Shown piece by piece: positions 16,204 through 24,863 of a stretch of DNA of 64,000 bases. The stretch's first letter is position 1. Each line of letters starts with the position of its first letter. The position numbers and the translations under genes are program-made. Location of the stretch: NCBI RefSeq assembly GCF_025979705.1, contig NZ_CP110136.1, positions 3,224,001 to 3,288,000 on the forward strand, read 5' to 3'. Below the pieces are notes generated by a model that saw only the letters and a program-made list of their open reading frames with translations, was not told the DNA's origin and did not search any database. The DNA comes from Hymenobacter sp. YIM 151858-1 (GTDB lineage: Bacteria; Bacteroidota; Bacteroidia; Cytophagales; Hymenobacteraceae).

Positions 16204-18077
16204 AAGCGGCTGGTAATGCCGAAGTGTATTTTGGAAGCACCCAAGGAGAAGCGCTGGCTGTTGCTGCGCCCCACCGAGTACACGAACTGAAACAAGCCCG
16301 CCCCGGTCCGGAAGCTCAGGCCCGCTCCCAGGCCGGTGGGCGCGTCCTCGCCTAGGTCGCCGGGCAGGTCGCGGCGCAGGTAGGCCTGGTCGGCAAACAG
16401 AAACACGTAGGCATCGGGGCCGGTAAACTGCCGCAGCTCCACGGTACCAATGCCGTACTGGGCAGCAAAAAACTGCAGCTCGTTGAAGCCGCGCAGCGTG
16501 GCCAGGCCACCCAGGCGAAACAAATCGTTGAGAAACAGGCGGCGGTTTAGCAGGACCTCGCCGCGCACCCGGCCTAGCAGCACGCCCTGCTGCCCCACGC
16601 GCAGGTAGTACTCGGCCCGGCCGCTCAGGCTTACCTGGGTGGTACGCAACGGCAGCCCTTGGTACAGCTCGGGGTTGACATAGGCGTTGCGGCTGATGAT
16701 TTTGTTGCCCACGGCTGCCTGCCCAGCCAGGAGCAAACCTTGCCGCGGAAAAAGCAAATCATCGAGCGTGGAGCGGCTGAAATCGAGGCCGTAGGCGGTG
16801 TAGCGCGAGTCGATGTTTTCGGGGAGGGCTTGCAACGTGGGCAGGTTGCGGCGCGGGTAAAGGCGCGAATTGCGCTGCTCCACAAACACGCTAAAGCGCC
16901 CGGCCTTGGCCGCCGGGTAGCCCACCTGCAGGCGCGGCCGCAGCGTCAGGAAGGTGCTATCTTGCTTGAACAGGGTGAAGCTGGCGGCCACATCCAGGGG
17001 CGAGCCGAAGAAGCTGGGGTGCTGGTACCCCACATCGAGCAGCTGCGAGGCCGCTCCGATTTTGCGCCACTGCAAGCCCAGCTGCTTGCCGCCGCCGCCT
17101 AGGTTGCGCAGGTTCAGGGTAACGTCGCCGGTAAGCTGCACGCGCCGCTGCTCGGCCGTGGGGTTGGGGTTGGGCAGCACCCCCACAATGGCATCGAACT
17201 GGTTGGCGTTGCGGTCGTCGAGGAGCAGGTACACGCGGGCCCGGCCGCGGGCAAAGCGCACCTCGGGCTCGGCTTTCAGCTGCACGTAGGGCAATTGGCG
17301 CAACAGGCGGGCGGCGGCATCTACCCGCTGCTGGCTGTAGGGCTGGCCCGGCAAAATCTGCAGGTACTTGCTCAGAAAGCGCTTGCGCGTTTTGGTGTTG
17401 CCGATGATTTGCAGGGAATCAAACTCCACCAACGGGCCCCGGTCCAACAGCAGCCGCCCCGTGATGTCGGAGCCATCGAGCTGCACCGAATCCAAGCGCA
17501 CTTGCGCAAACGGAAACCCCTCGTTCTCGGTGTTTTCGAGCACGCGCTGCTGCAGGCGGGCCAGCTCGGTCGGCACCAACGGTTGCCCTAGGTACAACCG
17601 CTCCCGGAAGCCGGTATGGGTCAGCACATCCTCGGTGAGGTTGCCGCGCTGCAGCCGCGCCCACCGAAACTGCTCGCCTACGTACAGGCGCACGGCCAAG
17701 GTGTCGCCGTGCCAGTGCATGGTATCGGCCGAGGCCGTGAGGTAAGCATCGGCCTGCATGGCCAGCAGCAACTCGCGCACGCTGCGCATGGCTTCCAGGG
17801 TGTCGGCGGCTGTGGTGCGCACCCGGTAGCGGCGCAGCACGGCTTGGTCGGCGGCTTCGGTTTGGAGGCGCAGGTATTTGGGCCGGGCGGGTGCCACGCG
17901 GCGCTTGGCCTGCGCGGCCGAGTCGGGCAAAGTTGGCCGCGGCGGCAAGGGCGGCGCCTGGGTGGCGGGCAGGTTAGGGGCCGATACCGGCGAGGTGGTT
18001 TGTGCCCACGCGCTTGCTACCACCCCTAGCAGGAGCAGGCTTGCCAACAGCCAGAAGCGCACGAAGCTGGTATACAT
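16200..18077 (-). CDS. BamA/TamA-family outer-membrane protein
   Basis: A 625-residue protein with an N-terminal signal peptide (LLLLGVVASAWAQ). Residues about 75-290 contain POTRA-like repeats (VEFDSLQIIGNTKTRKRFL is typical). The C-terminal half is an Omp85-type barrel, with LDFSRSTLDDLLFPRQG, the RGF motif in ATLRGFNELQF and a terminal Phe (FGITSRF) as expected for barrel-assembly recognition. Family members insert or translocate proteins or lipids at the outer membrane. It is shorter than the essential BamA, so an accessory paralogue is more likely. The ATG at 18077 (MYTSFVRFW) is preferred over a TTG at 18089. Confidence 0.85.
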   Translation of the reverse strand: MYTSFVRFWLLASLLLLGVVASAWAQTTSPVSAPNLPATQAPPLPPRPTLPDSAAQAKRRVAPARPKYLRLQTEAADQAVLRRYRVRTTAADTLEAMRSVRELLLAMQADAYLTASADTMHWHGDTLAVRLYVGEQFRWARLQRGNLTEDVLTHTGFRERLYLGQPLVPTELARLQQRVLENTENEGFPFAQVRLDSVQLDGSDITGRLLLDRGPLVEFDSLQIIGNTKTRKRFLSKYLQILPGQPYSQQRVDAAARLLRQLPYVQLKAEPEVRFARGRARVYLLLDDRNANQFDAIVGVLPNPNPTAEQRRVQLTGDVTLNLRNLGGGGKQLGLQWRKIGAASQLLDVGYQHPSFFGSPLDVAASFTLFKQDSTFLTLRPRLQVGYPAAKAGRFSVFVEQRNSRLYPRRNLPTLQALPENIDSRYTAYGLDFSRSTLDDLLFPRQGLLLAGQAAVGNKIISRNAYVNPELYQGLPLRTTQVSLSGRAEYYLRVGQQGVLLGRVRGEVLLNRRLFLNDLFRLGGLATLRGFNELQFFAAQYGIGTVELRQFTGPDAYVFLFADQAYLRRDLPGDLGEDAPTGLGAGLSFRTGAGLFQFVYSVGRSNSQRFSLGASKIHFGITSRF

Positions 18078-18254
18078 TTGCAGGCTCAAACGCAGTAGCG
18101 GCCGTTTTCATTTCCTGCCGAAGCCGTGGGCCCGCCATCCACCTAGGCAAACACTCCCAGGCAGGCATTGGCAGCACCGCGGCAGGCAGCCCGGCAAGGC
18201 ACGAACTCCAAAGTTCGCGCTACTGTTGCACAATCTTAGCACATCCTTTTCTCC

Positions 18255-19400
18255 GTGGCCGGACTCTACCTTCACATCCCGTTCTGCAAGCAGGCCTGCC
18301 ACTACTGCGACTTCCACTTCAGCACCTCGCTGGGCCGGAAAGCGCAAGTAGTGCAGGCTTTGGTGCGCGAGCTGGAGCTCCGCCACGATTACCTGGGCAG
18401 CGCCGGCCTCAGCACCGTTTACTTCGGCGGGGGCACGCCCTCATTGCTTACCGAGGCCGAGCTACTCACGCTCTTCGAAGCTATTTACAAATACTTCGAC
18501 GTAGCCGCCGACGCCGAAATAACCCTCGAAGCCAACCCCGACGACCTCAGCGCCCAGAAGCTGCGCGAGTTGGCGGCCTCGCCCGTCAACCGGCTCAGCA
18601 TTGGGCTGCAGAGCTTCCACGAGCCGCACTTGCGCCTCATGAACCGCGCCCACTCGGCCGAGGAGTCGCGCCGCTCGGTGCAGCTCGCCCAAGATGCGGG
18701 CCTGAGCAACATCAGCATCGACCTGATTTACGGCGTGCCGGCCCCCGACCACCGCATCTGGCAGCACGACCTAGGGCAGGCCGTGGCCCTGGGTGTGCCG
18801 CACCTCTCCTGCTACGCCCTCACCATCGAGCCGCAAACCGTGTTTGGCCGTCGGCTGAAGAAAGGCACCTTCCGCGGCGCGCCCGAGGAGTTTGTAGCGC
18901 AGGAGTTCGAAATGCTGCTGACCGCCACCCGCGAAGCCGGCTACGAGCAGTACGAAATCAGCAACTTTGCGCAGCCCGGCGGCTACTCGCGCCACAACTC
19001 CAGCTACTGGCAGGGCGTGCCGTACCTGGGGCTGGGCCCCAGCGCCCACTCTTTCAATGGGCGCAGCCGGCAGTACACCGTGCCGAGCAACACCCAATAC
19101 GTGCAGCAGATACTGGAGCACCACACGGTACCCGCTACCGTCGAGCAGCTTTCGGCCACCGACCGCGCCAACGAGTACCTCATGACGAGCCTGCGCACCG
19201 CCCAGGGCTGCAACCTGGCGTACCTGCGCGGGCACCTAGGCGTCGATCTGGCCACCGAGCGCGCCGCTTACCTGCAGCAGCTGCAGCACGATGGCTGGGC
19301 CACCATCAGCCACGAAACCCTGCGCCTTACCGACCGCGGCAAGCTCCTCGCCGATCAGATTACCCTTGAGCTGTTCCTGGAAGCTCCCGGGGCGGTATAG
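18255..19400 (+). CDS. hemW: Radical SAM heme chaperone HemW
   Basis: A 381-residue cytosolic radical-SAM protein, formerly annotated as oxygen-independent coproporphyrinogen oxidase-like. The 4Fe-4S motif C-x3-C-x2-C is at Cys11, Cys15 and Cys18 within HIPFCKQACHYCDF. YFGGGTPSLL, NRLSIGLQSF, SIDLIYGVP and the C-terminal HemN-type domain are present. The short N-terminus without the extra HemN region fits HemW, which delivers heme to respiratory enzymes, rather than true HemN. The start is a GTG, since the motif must begin within about ten residues. It is divergent from the BamA-like gene. Confidence 0.93.
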   Translation: MAGLYLHIPFCKQACHYCDFHFSTSLGRKAQVVQALVRELELRHDYLGSAGLSTVYFGGGTPSLLTEAELLTLFEAIYKYFDVAADAEITLEANPDDLSAQKLRELAASPVNRLSIGLQSFHEPHLRLMNRAHSAEESRRSVQLAQDAGLSNISIDLIYGVPAPDHRIWQHDLGQAVALGVPHLSCYALTIEPQTVFGRRLKKGTFRGAPEEFVAQEFEMLLTATREAGYEQYEISNFAQPGGYSRHNSSYWQGVPYLGLGPSAHSFNGRSRQYTVPSNTQYVQQILEHHTVPATVEQLSATDRANEYLMTSLRTAQGCNLAYLRGHLGVDLATERAAYLQQLQHDGWATISHETLRLTDRGKLLADQITLELFLEAPGAV

Positions 19401-19592
19401 CCAGCAGCCACCTAGGCTTGCGTTGTACCCGCCGAGCGCTCCGCAAGGGCCGGCGGCGCTACTGCCTGAAGCTCAGCAATAAGCCTATTGGCCCAGCAAA
19501 ATTTCTTGTTGCTGATTCGGCAAACAGCCGGCTTTTGCGTAAATCCAAGGGTATTTTGGCTTCTCCCATCAACCCCGTACCCGCTTCCCCGC

Positions 19593-20033
19593 ATGCAACG
19601 CCTCATTGACGCCGTCGAATACGGTGCTGATTTCTTTGTGGAGGAAGTACAAGTGCGCGCCATTGTTTTCGACAACTCCGACGACGTGACGCTGTGGGCC
19701 ACCACCGTGTTCGATGGCCAGACGTACTTTTTTCACCTAGGGCTGCCGTTTGCGCAGCTCGATTTGCTGCTGCGCCAGGCCGGCGTGCGCTCCGGCGAGC
19801 TGCAGGAAGACGTAGCCGATGCCCTGGCTACGGCCCCGCGCCCCTGCCTGCTCGAGTACACCGCCGAGGGCCACGAGCCCTTTGTGCTGCCCGACATTGC
19901 CCTGAAGCTTTCCTTCACGTACCCCGCCGACGAAGACGAGTTTGAGGACGAAGAGGACGAGGAAAGCGAAGAGCGCTCGGCCGCCGACAACGTGTTTTAC
20001 CTGGAAGGTATTTACCGCCGTTTGGATGCCTGA
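19593..20033 (+). CDS. Hypothetical protein with acidic C-terminal tail
   Basis: A 146-residue protein I do not recognise. It starts MQRLIDAVEYGADFFV at an ATG. About 105 residues are mixed alpha/beta (TTVFDGQTYFFHLGLPF). They are followed by a strongly acidic run near 110-130 (DEDEFEDEEDEESEE) and a short ordered end (NVFYLEGIYRRLDA). No signal peptide or membrane segment, so cytosolic. Its stop overlaps the start of the alpha/beta hydrolase gene in ATGCCTGA, so the two are translationally coupled and a third gene follows 8 bases later. An upstream in-frame start at 19488 is rejected because the extension looks non-coding. Confidence 0.7.
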   Translation: MQRLIDAVEYGADFFVEEVQVRAIVFDNSDDVTLWATTVFDGQTYFFHLGLPFAQLDLLLRQAGVRSGELQEDVADALATAPRPCLLEYTAEGHEPFVLPDIALKLSFTYPADEDEFEDEEDEESEERSAADNVFYLEGIYRRLDA

Positions 20034-20730
20034 TTCCGCCGCGCCGCTGCCACCCGTTCTCTACCTCATTCCGGGCCTAGGTGCCGACGAGCGCATTTTT
20101 ACGCGGCTGATACCCAGGCTGCGCGGCCACGTAACGGTACTGAACTGGCTGCCGCCCACCCACCCCGACGAGCCCCTGCCCGCCTACGCCGAGCGCATGG
20201 CCTCGGGCATTCCGCTCGATCAGCGCTGCTGGCTGGTGGGCGTGTCGTTTGGCGGCACAGTGGCCCTGGAAATGGCCCGGCTGCGCCCTCTGGCGCTTGT
20301 GGCGCTCATCTCCAGCATTCCCGGTGCCGATCAGCTTCCGCCCCTGCTGCGCATCATTCGGGCCACGGGCGTGCAGCACTGGGTACCGCCGCAGTTGCTG
20401 AAGCTGTTTCCGCGGGCCGGCCAATGGTACTTTGGCATCGGGGGCGGCGCCGAATACCAGCTGTTCAAGGAAGTACTACGCGACCAGGAGCCCCGCTACA
20501 CCCGCTGGGCCATCCGCAGCCTGCTGCATTGGGACAGCCGCGACATCGGCCCGTGCGTGCAAATCCGCGGCACCCGCGACCGGGTATTCCCGGCTGGCCC
20601 GGCCAAAGTCGAGTACCTCATCGAGGGCGGCACGCACTTTATGGTTTACAGCCGCGCCGACGAGGTAGCCCGCATCCTGAACGAGCTGACGGCGGAGTTT
20701 ACTGCCGAGCCGCCCGTTGTCAATACCTAG
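20026..20730 (+). CDS. Alpha/beta hydrolase
   Basis: A 234-residue cytosolic alpha/beta hydrolase. The oxyanion region LIPGLGADER is near residue 14, the nucleophile elbow GVSFGG near 70, an Asp on IRGTRDRVFP near 187 and the catalytic His on EGGTHFMV near 208. The small lid region (residues ~95-150) gives no substrate clue. It is the middle gene of a compact operon: 8-base overlap with the acidic-tailed protein and an 8-base gap to the cyclase gene. Function in that operon is unknown; esterase- or thioesterase-like chemistry is plausible. Confidence 0.85.
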   Translation: MPDSAAPLPPVLYLIPGLGADERIFTRLIPRLRGHVTVLNWLPPTHPDEPLPAYAERMASGIPLDQRCWLVGVSFGGTVALEMARLRPLALVALISSIPGADQLPPLLRIIRATGVQHWVPPQLLKLFPRAGQWYFGIGGGAEYQLFKEVLRDQEPRYTRWAIRSLLHWDSRDIGPCVQIRGTRDRVFPAGPAKVEYLIEGGTHFMVYSRADEVARILNELTAEFTAEPPVVNT

Positions 20731-20738
20731 CCACTGCC

Positions 20739-21521
20739 ATGCTTTCTGCTTCTATCCAGTACGGCGGCCGCTCGTTCGGTTTCAACCCTGCGGCGCCCAT
20801 CAGCATTGCCCTGCCGCTGGCACCCGGCCCCCAGCAGGTTAACTGCTTTTGGGCCGAACCGGTGCAAATCGACGTCATTCGGGTGGGCGACTTTGTAGGC
20901 AGTGTGGCCGAGGGCGGCAGCACCAACTACAAGCGCGTGCACCTAACACCCCACGGCAATGGCACCCACACCGAGTGTTATGGCCACATCAGCCCCGATG
21001 CGGCAGCGCTGCCGGGCTGCTTAAGCCAATACCTGTTTGTAGCGTGGCTGATTTCCGTGGAGCCGCACTGCCGCCTGGATGGCGACCACGTGGTGGAGCT
21101 ATCCGACGTGCAACCGCTGCTGCAGGCGGCTCCGGTGCCGCCCCAGGCCCTCATCATTCGCACCCTGCCCAACGACGAGAGCAAGCGCAGCCGCCAGTAC
21201 TCGGGCCAAAACCCGCCTTACCTCTCGGCCGAGCTGGCGCAATACTTGGTTGACCAGGGCATCCAACACTTACTGCTCGATCTGCCCAGCGTCGACCGGG
21301 AGCTAGACAACGGCGTGCTCGCCGCGCACCACATCTTTTGGCAATACCCTGCCAACACCCGCCGGCAAGCCACCATCACCGAGCTAATCTTCGTGCCCGA
21401 TGCGGTGCCCGATGGTTTGTACCTGCTCAACCTGCAGGTAACTGCGCTGGAACTTGATGCCAGCCCCAGCAACCCGGTGCTGCACGCCCTCACCGAAACC
21501 GATGGCTGGGCAGGGCATTAG
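20739..21521 (+). CDS. Cyclase family protein (kynurenine formamidase-like)
   Basis: A 260-residue metal-dependent hydrolase of the cyclase family (PF04199). The metal-binding signature HGNGTHTECYGHI lies near residues 69-81, with a second conserved segment LIIRTLPND and the DLPSVDRE region near 185. The family includes kynurenine formamidase (KynB) and other amide- or lactone-opening enzymes. No other kynurenine-pathway genes are nearby, so I do not assign KynB. It ends the three-gene operon starting at 19593 and faces a convergent hypothetical gene 17 bases away. Confidence 0.85.
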   Translation: MLSASIQYGGRSFGFNPAAPISIALPLAPGPQQVNCFWAEPVQIDVIRVGDFVGSVAEGGSTNYKRVHLTPHGNGTHTECYGHISPDAAALPGCLSQYLFVAWLISVEPHCRLDGDHVVELSDVQPLLQAAPVPPQALIIRTLPNDESKRSRQYSGQNPPYLSAELAQYLVDQGIQHLLLDLPSVDRELDNGVLAAHHIFWQYPANTRRQATITELIFVPDAVPDGLYLLNLQVTALELDASPSNPVLHALTETDGWAGH

Positions 21522-21538
21522 CCCGCCGCTGAGGTTGT

Positions 21539-22096
21539 TTACCGCCAGCTTACCTTAAACCGTTTCAAGGCTTCTGGGTCGCTTTGCCGCGGCTGCTCGC
21601 GGGTAACAAACACCCGAATGGCCGTTGCAGGCTTGAATTTTCGTGCCAGCCCCATAATTATGCCGCATTCATAGTCGGGCGGGGCCGGGGTAAAGCATTC
21701 CACTATTATCTCGTGTCGTCCGGCCACAGTGCTGCGGTAATAACCAATGTTGCCACCCTGAATGTTGCACCGCAGGGCCGCATCCAGGGCTTCAATGGCT
21801 TGGGGCAACGAGCCAAGGCCGGCGGGCCACACGCACTGCTCCACTACTTCCAGGCCGGCTGCATACTGCGTTGTGCTCCCGTACTCCTCTCCTAGGTCGC
21901 CCAGCAGGTCTAGCCAGGCCTGCAGCGAGTACCAGGCGTTTCTGTCGGGATTGGCCGGGAGGCCGTGCTTTTTTAGCAGGTTTTGTGCTTGCTGCGGAAT
22001 GCGAAACGCTTTCAGCACCACGCCTAGGGTGGCCCCGTTTACTTGCGCGCCGGCATCAACCACGAAAGAACTTGCTGCAGCCGTTGAAGTAATCAT
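21539..22096 (-). CDS. Hypothetical protein, weakly like small-ligand-binding V4R/HNOB-type folds
   Basis: A 185-residue protein starting MITSTAAASSFVVDAG. It has an N-terminal helical part (LKAFRIPQQAQNLLKKHGL), a WYSLQAWLDLLGDLGEEYG segment near 67 and a C-terminal alpha/beta part (HEIIVECFTPAPPDYECGIIMGLARKF). The arrangement of a W-Y-S-L-x-x-W-L-D helix followed by a sandwich recalls heme-NO-binding-associated or 4-vinyl-reductase-type domains. That is a loose impression, not a family call. No signal peptide. It faces the cyclase operon convergently. Confidence 0.6.
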   Translation of the reverse strand: MITSTAAASSFVVDAGAQVNGATLGVVLKAFRIPQQAQNLLKKHGLPANPDRNAWYSLQAWLDLLGDLGEEYGSTTQYAAGLEVVEQCVWPAGLGSLPQAIEALDAALRCNIQGGNIGYYRSTVAGRHEIIVECFTPAPPDYECGIIMGLARKFKPATAIRVFVTREQPRQSDPEALKRFKVSWR

Positions 22097-22226
22097 AGAA
22101 CACAACTAGCGTAAGGAGGGATAGTAATACCGGGCGCGGCGAAAAAGGTTTTCGGCTTCGCGGCGCGTTTGTAGTTAATCCTCAGCCCAAACAACCAGCC
22201 ACAACGTGGCACCAACCGCAAACACA

Positions 22227-22253
22227 AAAAGCCCGCCTGAACGGCGGGCTTTT
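22227..22253. terminator. Terminator of the rplU-rpmA operon
   Basis: A 7-bp GC stem GCCCGCC/GGCGGGC (22231-22237 with 22243-22249) has A-run and T-run flanks, just past the rpmA stop on the minus strand. Confidence 0.85.
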
Positions 22254-22276
22254 CTGATGCTAGTTGCAGCAGCTAC

Positions 22277-22549
22277 TTAAGCAGCTACTTCTTCAGCAGC
22301 CGGCACAACCGTTACGAACGAACGGTCTTTGCGGCCTTTGCGGAACTGAACCGTACCGTCGATCAGAGCGAACAAGGTGTGGTCTTTGCCAATACCTACG
22401 TTCTGACCGGGGTGGTGCTTGGTACCGCGCTGACGCACGATTACGTTGCCGGCAATGGCCAGCTGGCCGCCGTAAATTTTAACGCCGAGACGCTTCGAAT
22501 GCGATTCGCGGCCGTTGTTGGAGCTACCTACGCCTTTCTTGTGAGCCAT
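22277..22549 (-). CDS. rpmA: 50S ribosomal protein L27
   Basis: A 90-residue protein with the full L27 signature: [24 protein letters not shown] at the start, then [12 protein letters not shown] and [13 protein letters not shown]27 sits near the peptidyl-transferase centre, its N-terminus reaching toward the tRNA CCA ends. There is no cleavable N-terminal extension of the Firmicutes type. The alanine- and glutamate-rich C-terminus (VPAAEEVAA) is usual for the phylum. It is cotranscribed with rplU across a 108-base spacer containing short direct repeats of TTAGCTA. Confidence 0.98.
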   Translation of the reverse strand: MAHKKGVGSSNNGRESHSKRLGVKIYGGQLAIAGNVIVRQRGTKHHPGQNVGIGKDHTLFALIDGTVQFRKGRKDRSFVTVVPAAEEVAA

Positions 22550-22657
22550 TTTATTTGAGCTGTTAGCTATTAGCTATCGGCTATTAGCTGAGGTTCTGAG
22601 AAAAAGCCCGGTTGGGAAAGCAAGCCAACGGCCAGAAGCCATCGGCCAACAGCTTTC

Positions 22658-22966
22658 TTAGCCGATGCTGTTGATCATTACTTTCGTGTAGTCCTGGCGG
22701 TGCGTATTGAGCTTCTTGTAGCCCTTACGACGCTTCTTCTTGAACACGATCTGCTTGTCGCCGCGAACGTGTGCGAGGATGGTGCCTTTTACTTTAACGT
22801 CCGACAGGAAGGGGGCGCCTACACTCAGCGTGCCGTTGTTGTCGGTCAGCAGTACGTTGCCCAGTTCTACTTCGTCGCCGACGTTGCCGGCCAGTTTGTG
22901 GGCGTACACAAATTTGTTGGCTTCGACCTTGGTCTGCTTGCCGGCTATGTCTACGATTGCGTACAT
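22658..22966 (-). CDS. rplU: 50S ribosomal protein L21
   Basis: A 102-residue protein matching L21 throughout: MYAIVDIAGKQTKVEANKFV, the DEVELGNVLL strand, IVFKKKRRKGYKKLNTHRQDYT (conserved RNA-binding block near 75-95) and an ISI-type end. L21 binds 23S rRNA and is normally the first gene of the rplU-rpmA pair, as here. The operon is divergent from nrdB over a gap of about 480 bases. Confidence 0.98.
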   Translation of the reverse strand: MYAIVDIAGKQTKVEANKFVYAHKLAGNVGDEVELGNVLLTDNNGTLSVGAPFLSDVKVKGTILAHVRGDKQIVFKKKRRKGYKKLNTHRQDYTKVMINSIG

Positions 22967-23122
22967 CGGTTTTCCGCAGGTTTTCTGAAAATGGAAGGCA
23001 AAAGTACGAGTTCCATTTCACAATACCAAGCCTAACTCACTAATCCTCTTTCAGTCGGCTTAAAAACAAGCTCCGCTGCGGGTACAACAGTACCGCATAA
23101 CGCGAGCACGTGATACAAAATA

Positions 23123-23162
23123 AGTGGATAACTTCTTTTGTCCACACGCCAAATGTGGATAA
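23123..23162. promoter_or_regulatory. DnaA-box-like cluster upstream of nrdB
   Basis: Within 40 bases lie TGTGGATAA (23154-23162, perfect inverse of TTATCCACA), AGTGGATAA (23123-23131, one mismatch) and TTGTCCACA (23138-23146, one mismatch, opposite strand). In E. coli nrdAB is controlled by DnaA boxes, so a similar role is plausible. The sites are about 300 bases from the nrdB start. The rest of the 23036-23449 gap holds a TATCTTTG box near 23301 and one CCTAGGT word but no gene. Confidence 0.55.
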
Positions 23163-23449
23163 CTTTTGCCTAAAGCATAGAAATCCACTATTGTTTTGGG
23201 TTTTGACGGGAAATCGGCAACAGCACAACCCCGGCCCGCTTAGCGAAAAATTAACAGACAAAAAAGCCAGAACGCACCTCGGCGGTCCGGCTGGCAGGGC
23301 TATCTTTGGTCTTCGCCTAGGTCGTTACGGGTCCGATTGTGGCCGGTCCAGGTCGAACAATTGCCCGCCCGTCGAGGTTGGCAGCTCAACCGCTGGCCCG
23401 GCACGGTGCCGGCTCTTCCTTGTCGTTTTCTCAACTGTTGCCCTAGCTC

Positions 23450-24412
23450 ATGGAACCGCTTCTCGTTGAAAACCCCAACCGCTTCGTCCTCTTCCCTATT
23501 CAGAACGACGATGTGTGGCAGATGTACAAGAAAGCCGAGGCCTCGTTCTGGACGGCCGAGGAAATCGACCTGTCGCAGGACCAAAAGGACTGGGAAAACC
23601 TGAACGACGGCGAGCGGCACTTCATCTCGCACGTGCTGGCCTTCTTCGCAGCCTCCGACGGCATCGTGAACGAAAACCTCGCGGTGAACTTCATGCAGGA
23701 GGTGCAGATGCCCGAAGCCCGCTGCTTCTATGGCTTCCAGGTGATGATGGAAAACATCCACTCGGAAACCTACTCGCTGCTGATCGATACCTACATCAAG
23801 GACCCCAAACAGAAGGATTACCTCTTCAACGCGCTGGAAACCGTACCGGCCGTAACCAAAAAGGGCCAGTGGGCCATCAAGTGGATTAACTCGGAGAACT
23901 TCACCGAGCGCCTGATTGCCTTTGCCGCCGTCGAGGGCATCTTCTTCTCGGGTTCGTTTTGCTCCATCTTCTGGCTGAAAAAGCGCGGTCTGATGCCGGG
24001 CCTTACCTTCTCGAACGAGCTCATCTCGCGCGACGAAGGACTGCACTGCGACTTTGCCTGCCTGCTCTACGAGAAGTACCTCGTGAACAAGCTGCCCGAA
24101 ACCCGCGTGCACGAAATCATCCGCGACGCGGTAAGCATCGAGCAGGAGTTTGTGACCGATGCACTGCCCGTGAACCTGATTGGCATGAACGCCCAGCTCA
24201 TGTCGCAGTACATCGAGTTTGTGGCCGACCGCCTGCTGGTGGCCCTAGGTTACCGCAAGATTTACAACGCCACCAACCCCTTCGATTTCATGGAAATGAT
24301 TTCGCTGCAGGGCAAAACCAATTTCTTCGAGAAGCGCGTGGGCGAATACCAGAAGGCCGGCGTAATGACCGACCGCGACCAGAACGTATTCTCGCTCGAC
24401 GAGGATTTTTAA
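23450..24412 (+). CDS. nrdB: Class I ribonucleotide reductase, small (beta) subunit
   Basis: A 320-residue diiron protein. The ligands and radical site are visible: Asp in [11 protein letters not shown], Glu in NDGERHFI, then Glu101, His104 and the radical Tyr108 in [10 protein letters not shown], and the second Glu/His pair in [10 protein letters not shown]. The C-terminal peptide FSLDEDF is the typical tail that docks into NrdA. Together with NrdA (27681-30056) it makes deoxyribonucleotides in the cytosol. Unusually, the partner gene lies 3.3 kb downstream with two unrelated genes between. It ends with its own terminator. Confidence 0.97.
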   Translation: MEPLLVENPNRFVLFPIQNDDVWQMYKKAEASFWTAEEIDLSQDQKDWENLNDGERHFISHVLAFFAASDGIVNENLAVNFMQEVQMPEARCFYGFQVMMENIHSETYSLLIDTYIKDPKQKDYLFNALETVPAVTKKGQWAIKWINSENFTERLIAFAAVEGIFFSGSFCSIFWLKKRGLMPGLTFSNELISRDEGLHCDFACLLYEKYLVNKLPETRVHEIIRDAVSIEQEFVTDALPVNLIGMNAQLMSQYIEFVADRLLVALGYRKIYNATNPFDFMEMISLQGKTNFFEKRVGEYQKAGVMTDRDQNVFSLDEDF

Positions 24413-24436
24413 TCGGCCACCGGCCGCTTAGCCAGA

Positions 24437-24466
24437 AAGCCCGGAGCTGCCGCTTCGGGCTTTTTG
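24437..24466 (+). terminator. Terminator after nrdB
   Basis: AAGCCCG (24437-24443) pairs with CGGGCTT (24456-24462), followed by TTT. It implies that nrdB is transcribed separately from the downstream genes and nrdA. Confidence 0.85.
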
Positions 24467-24498
24467 TTTGCCGCGAGCTGTGCCGTTATTTTTCAGTG

Positions 24499-24795
24499 AT
24501 GCACAATATATCAAGCTCAGCCCCTGCCCAAGCCAATGCGGCCATTGATAAGTATTTGGGCATGTGGTGGAGAGATGAGAAGGCCGAAGCCATCAAAGCT
24601 GAGTTTGGCTGGGCTGTATATCAGTTGGTTTGGGAGGCCTACCAAACTGCTGTGAACACACCTGTTAACTGGGAAAAGGAAACCCTGGAAACAGCCACCC
24701 AACGAGTATTATCGGCTACGCAAGAGGCGCACCCTTGGCTAACCAAGCAAAGCCTGCTGACGCTCGGCAACTGCTTTGCTTATGCGTGGCGGTAA
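24499..24795 (+). CDS. Small orphan protein of unknown function
   Basis: A 98-residue protein I do not recognise (MHNISSSAPAQANAAIDKYLG start). It looks alpha-helical, with conserved-looking aromatic positions (MWWRDEK, FGWAVYQLVWEAYQ, HPWLTKQSLLTLGNCFAYAWR). No signal peptide or membrane segment. Base composition is clearly less GC-rich than nrdB or nrdA and wobble positions are mixed, suggesting a different origin. It lies between the nrdB terminator and a 700-base AT-rich gap, with no operon partner. Size and isolation would fit an immunity-like or accessory protein, but that is speculation. Confidence 0.6.
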   Translation: MHNISSSAPAQANAAIDKYLGMWWRDEKAEAIKAEFGWAVYQLVWEAYQTAVNTPVNWEKETLETATQRVLSATQEAHPWLTKQSLLTLGNCFAYAWR

Positions 24796-24831
24796 CCTCG
24801 TGCCTGCCTCCTCAGCACGCTGCTACCCGTC

Positions 24832-24863
24832 CCCTAGGTTGCTTTTAGTATAACAACCTAGGG
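24832..24863. repeat. Inverted pair of the CCCTAGGT/ACCTAGGG word
   Basis: CCCTAGGTTG (24832-24841) and its exact complement CAACCTAGGG (24854-24863) form a 10-bp stem with a 12-base AT-rich loop, 37 bases after the 98-residue ORF. No T-run follows. One of at least three intergenic sites where the abundant word is paired head to head. Confidence 0.8.

Noticed and set aside
22550-22657. Short TTAGCTA-type direct repeats between rplU and rpmA as a CRISPR-like array
   Set aside because: Units are under 10 bases with no regular spacers; a simple local duplication.
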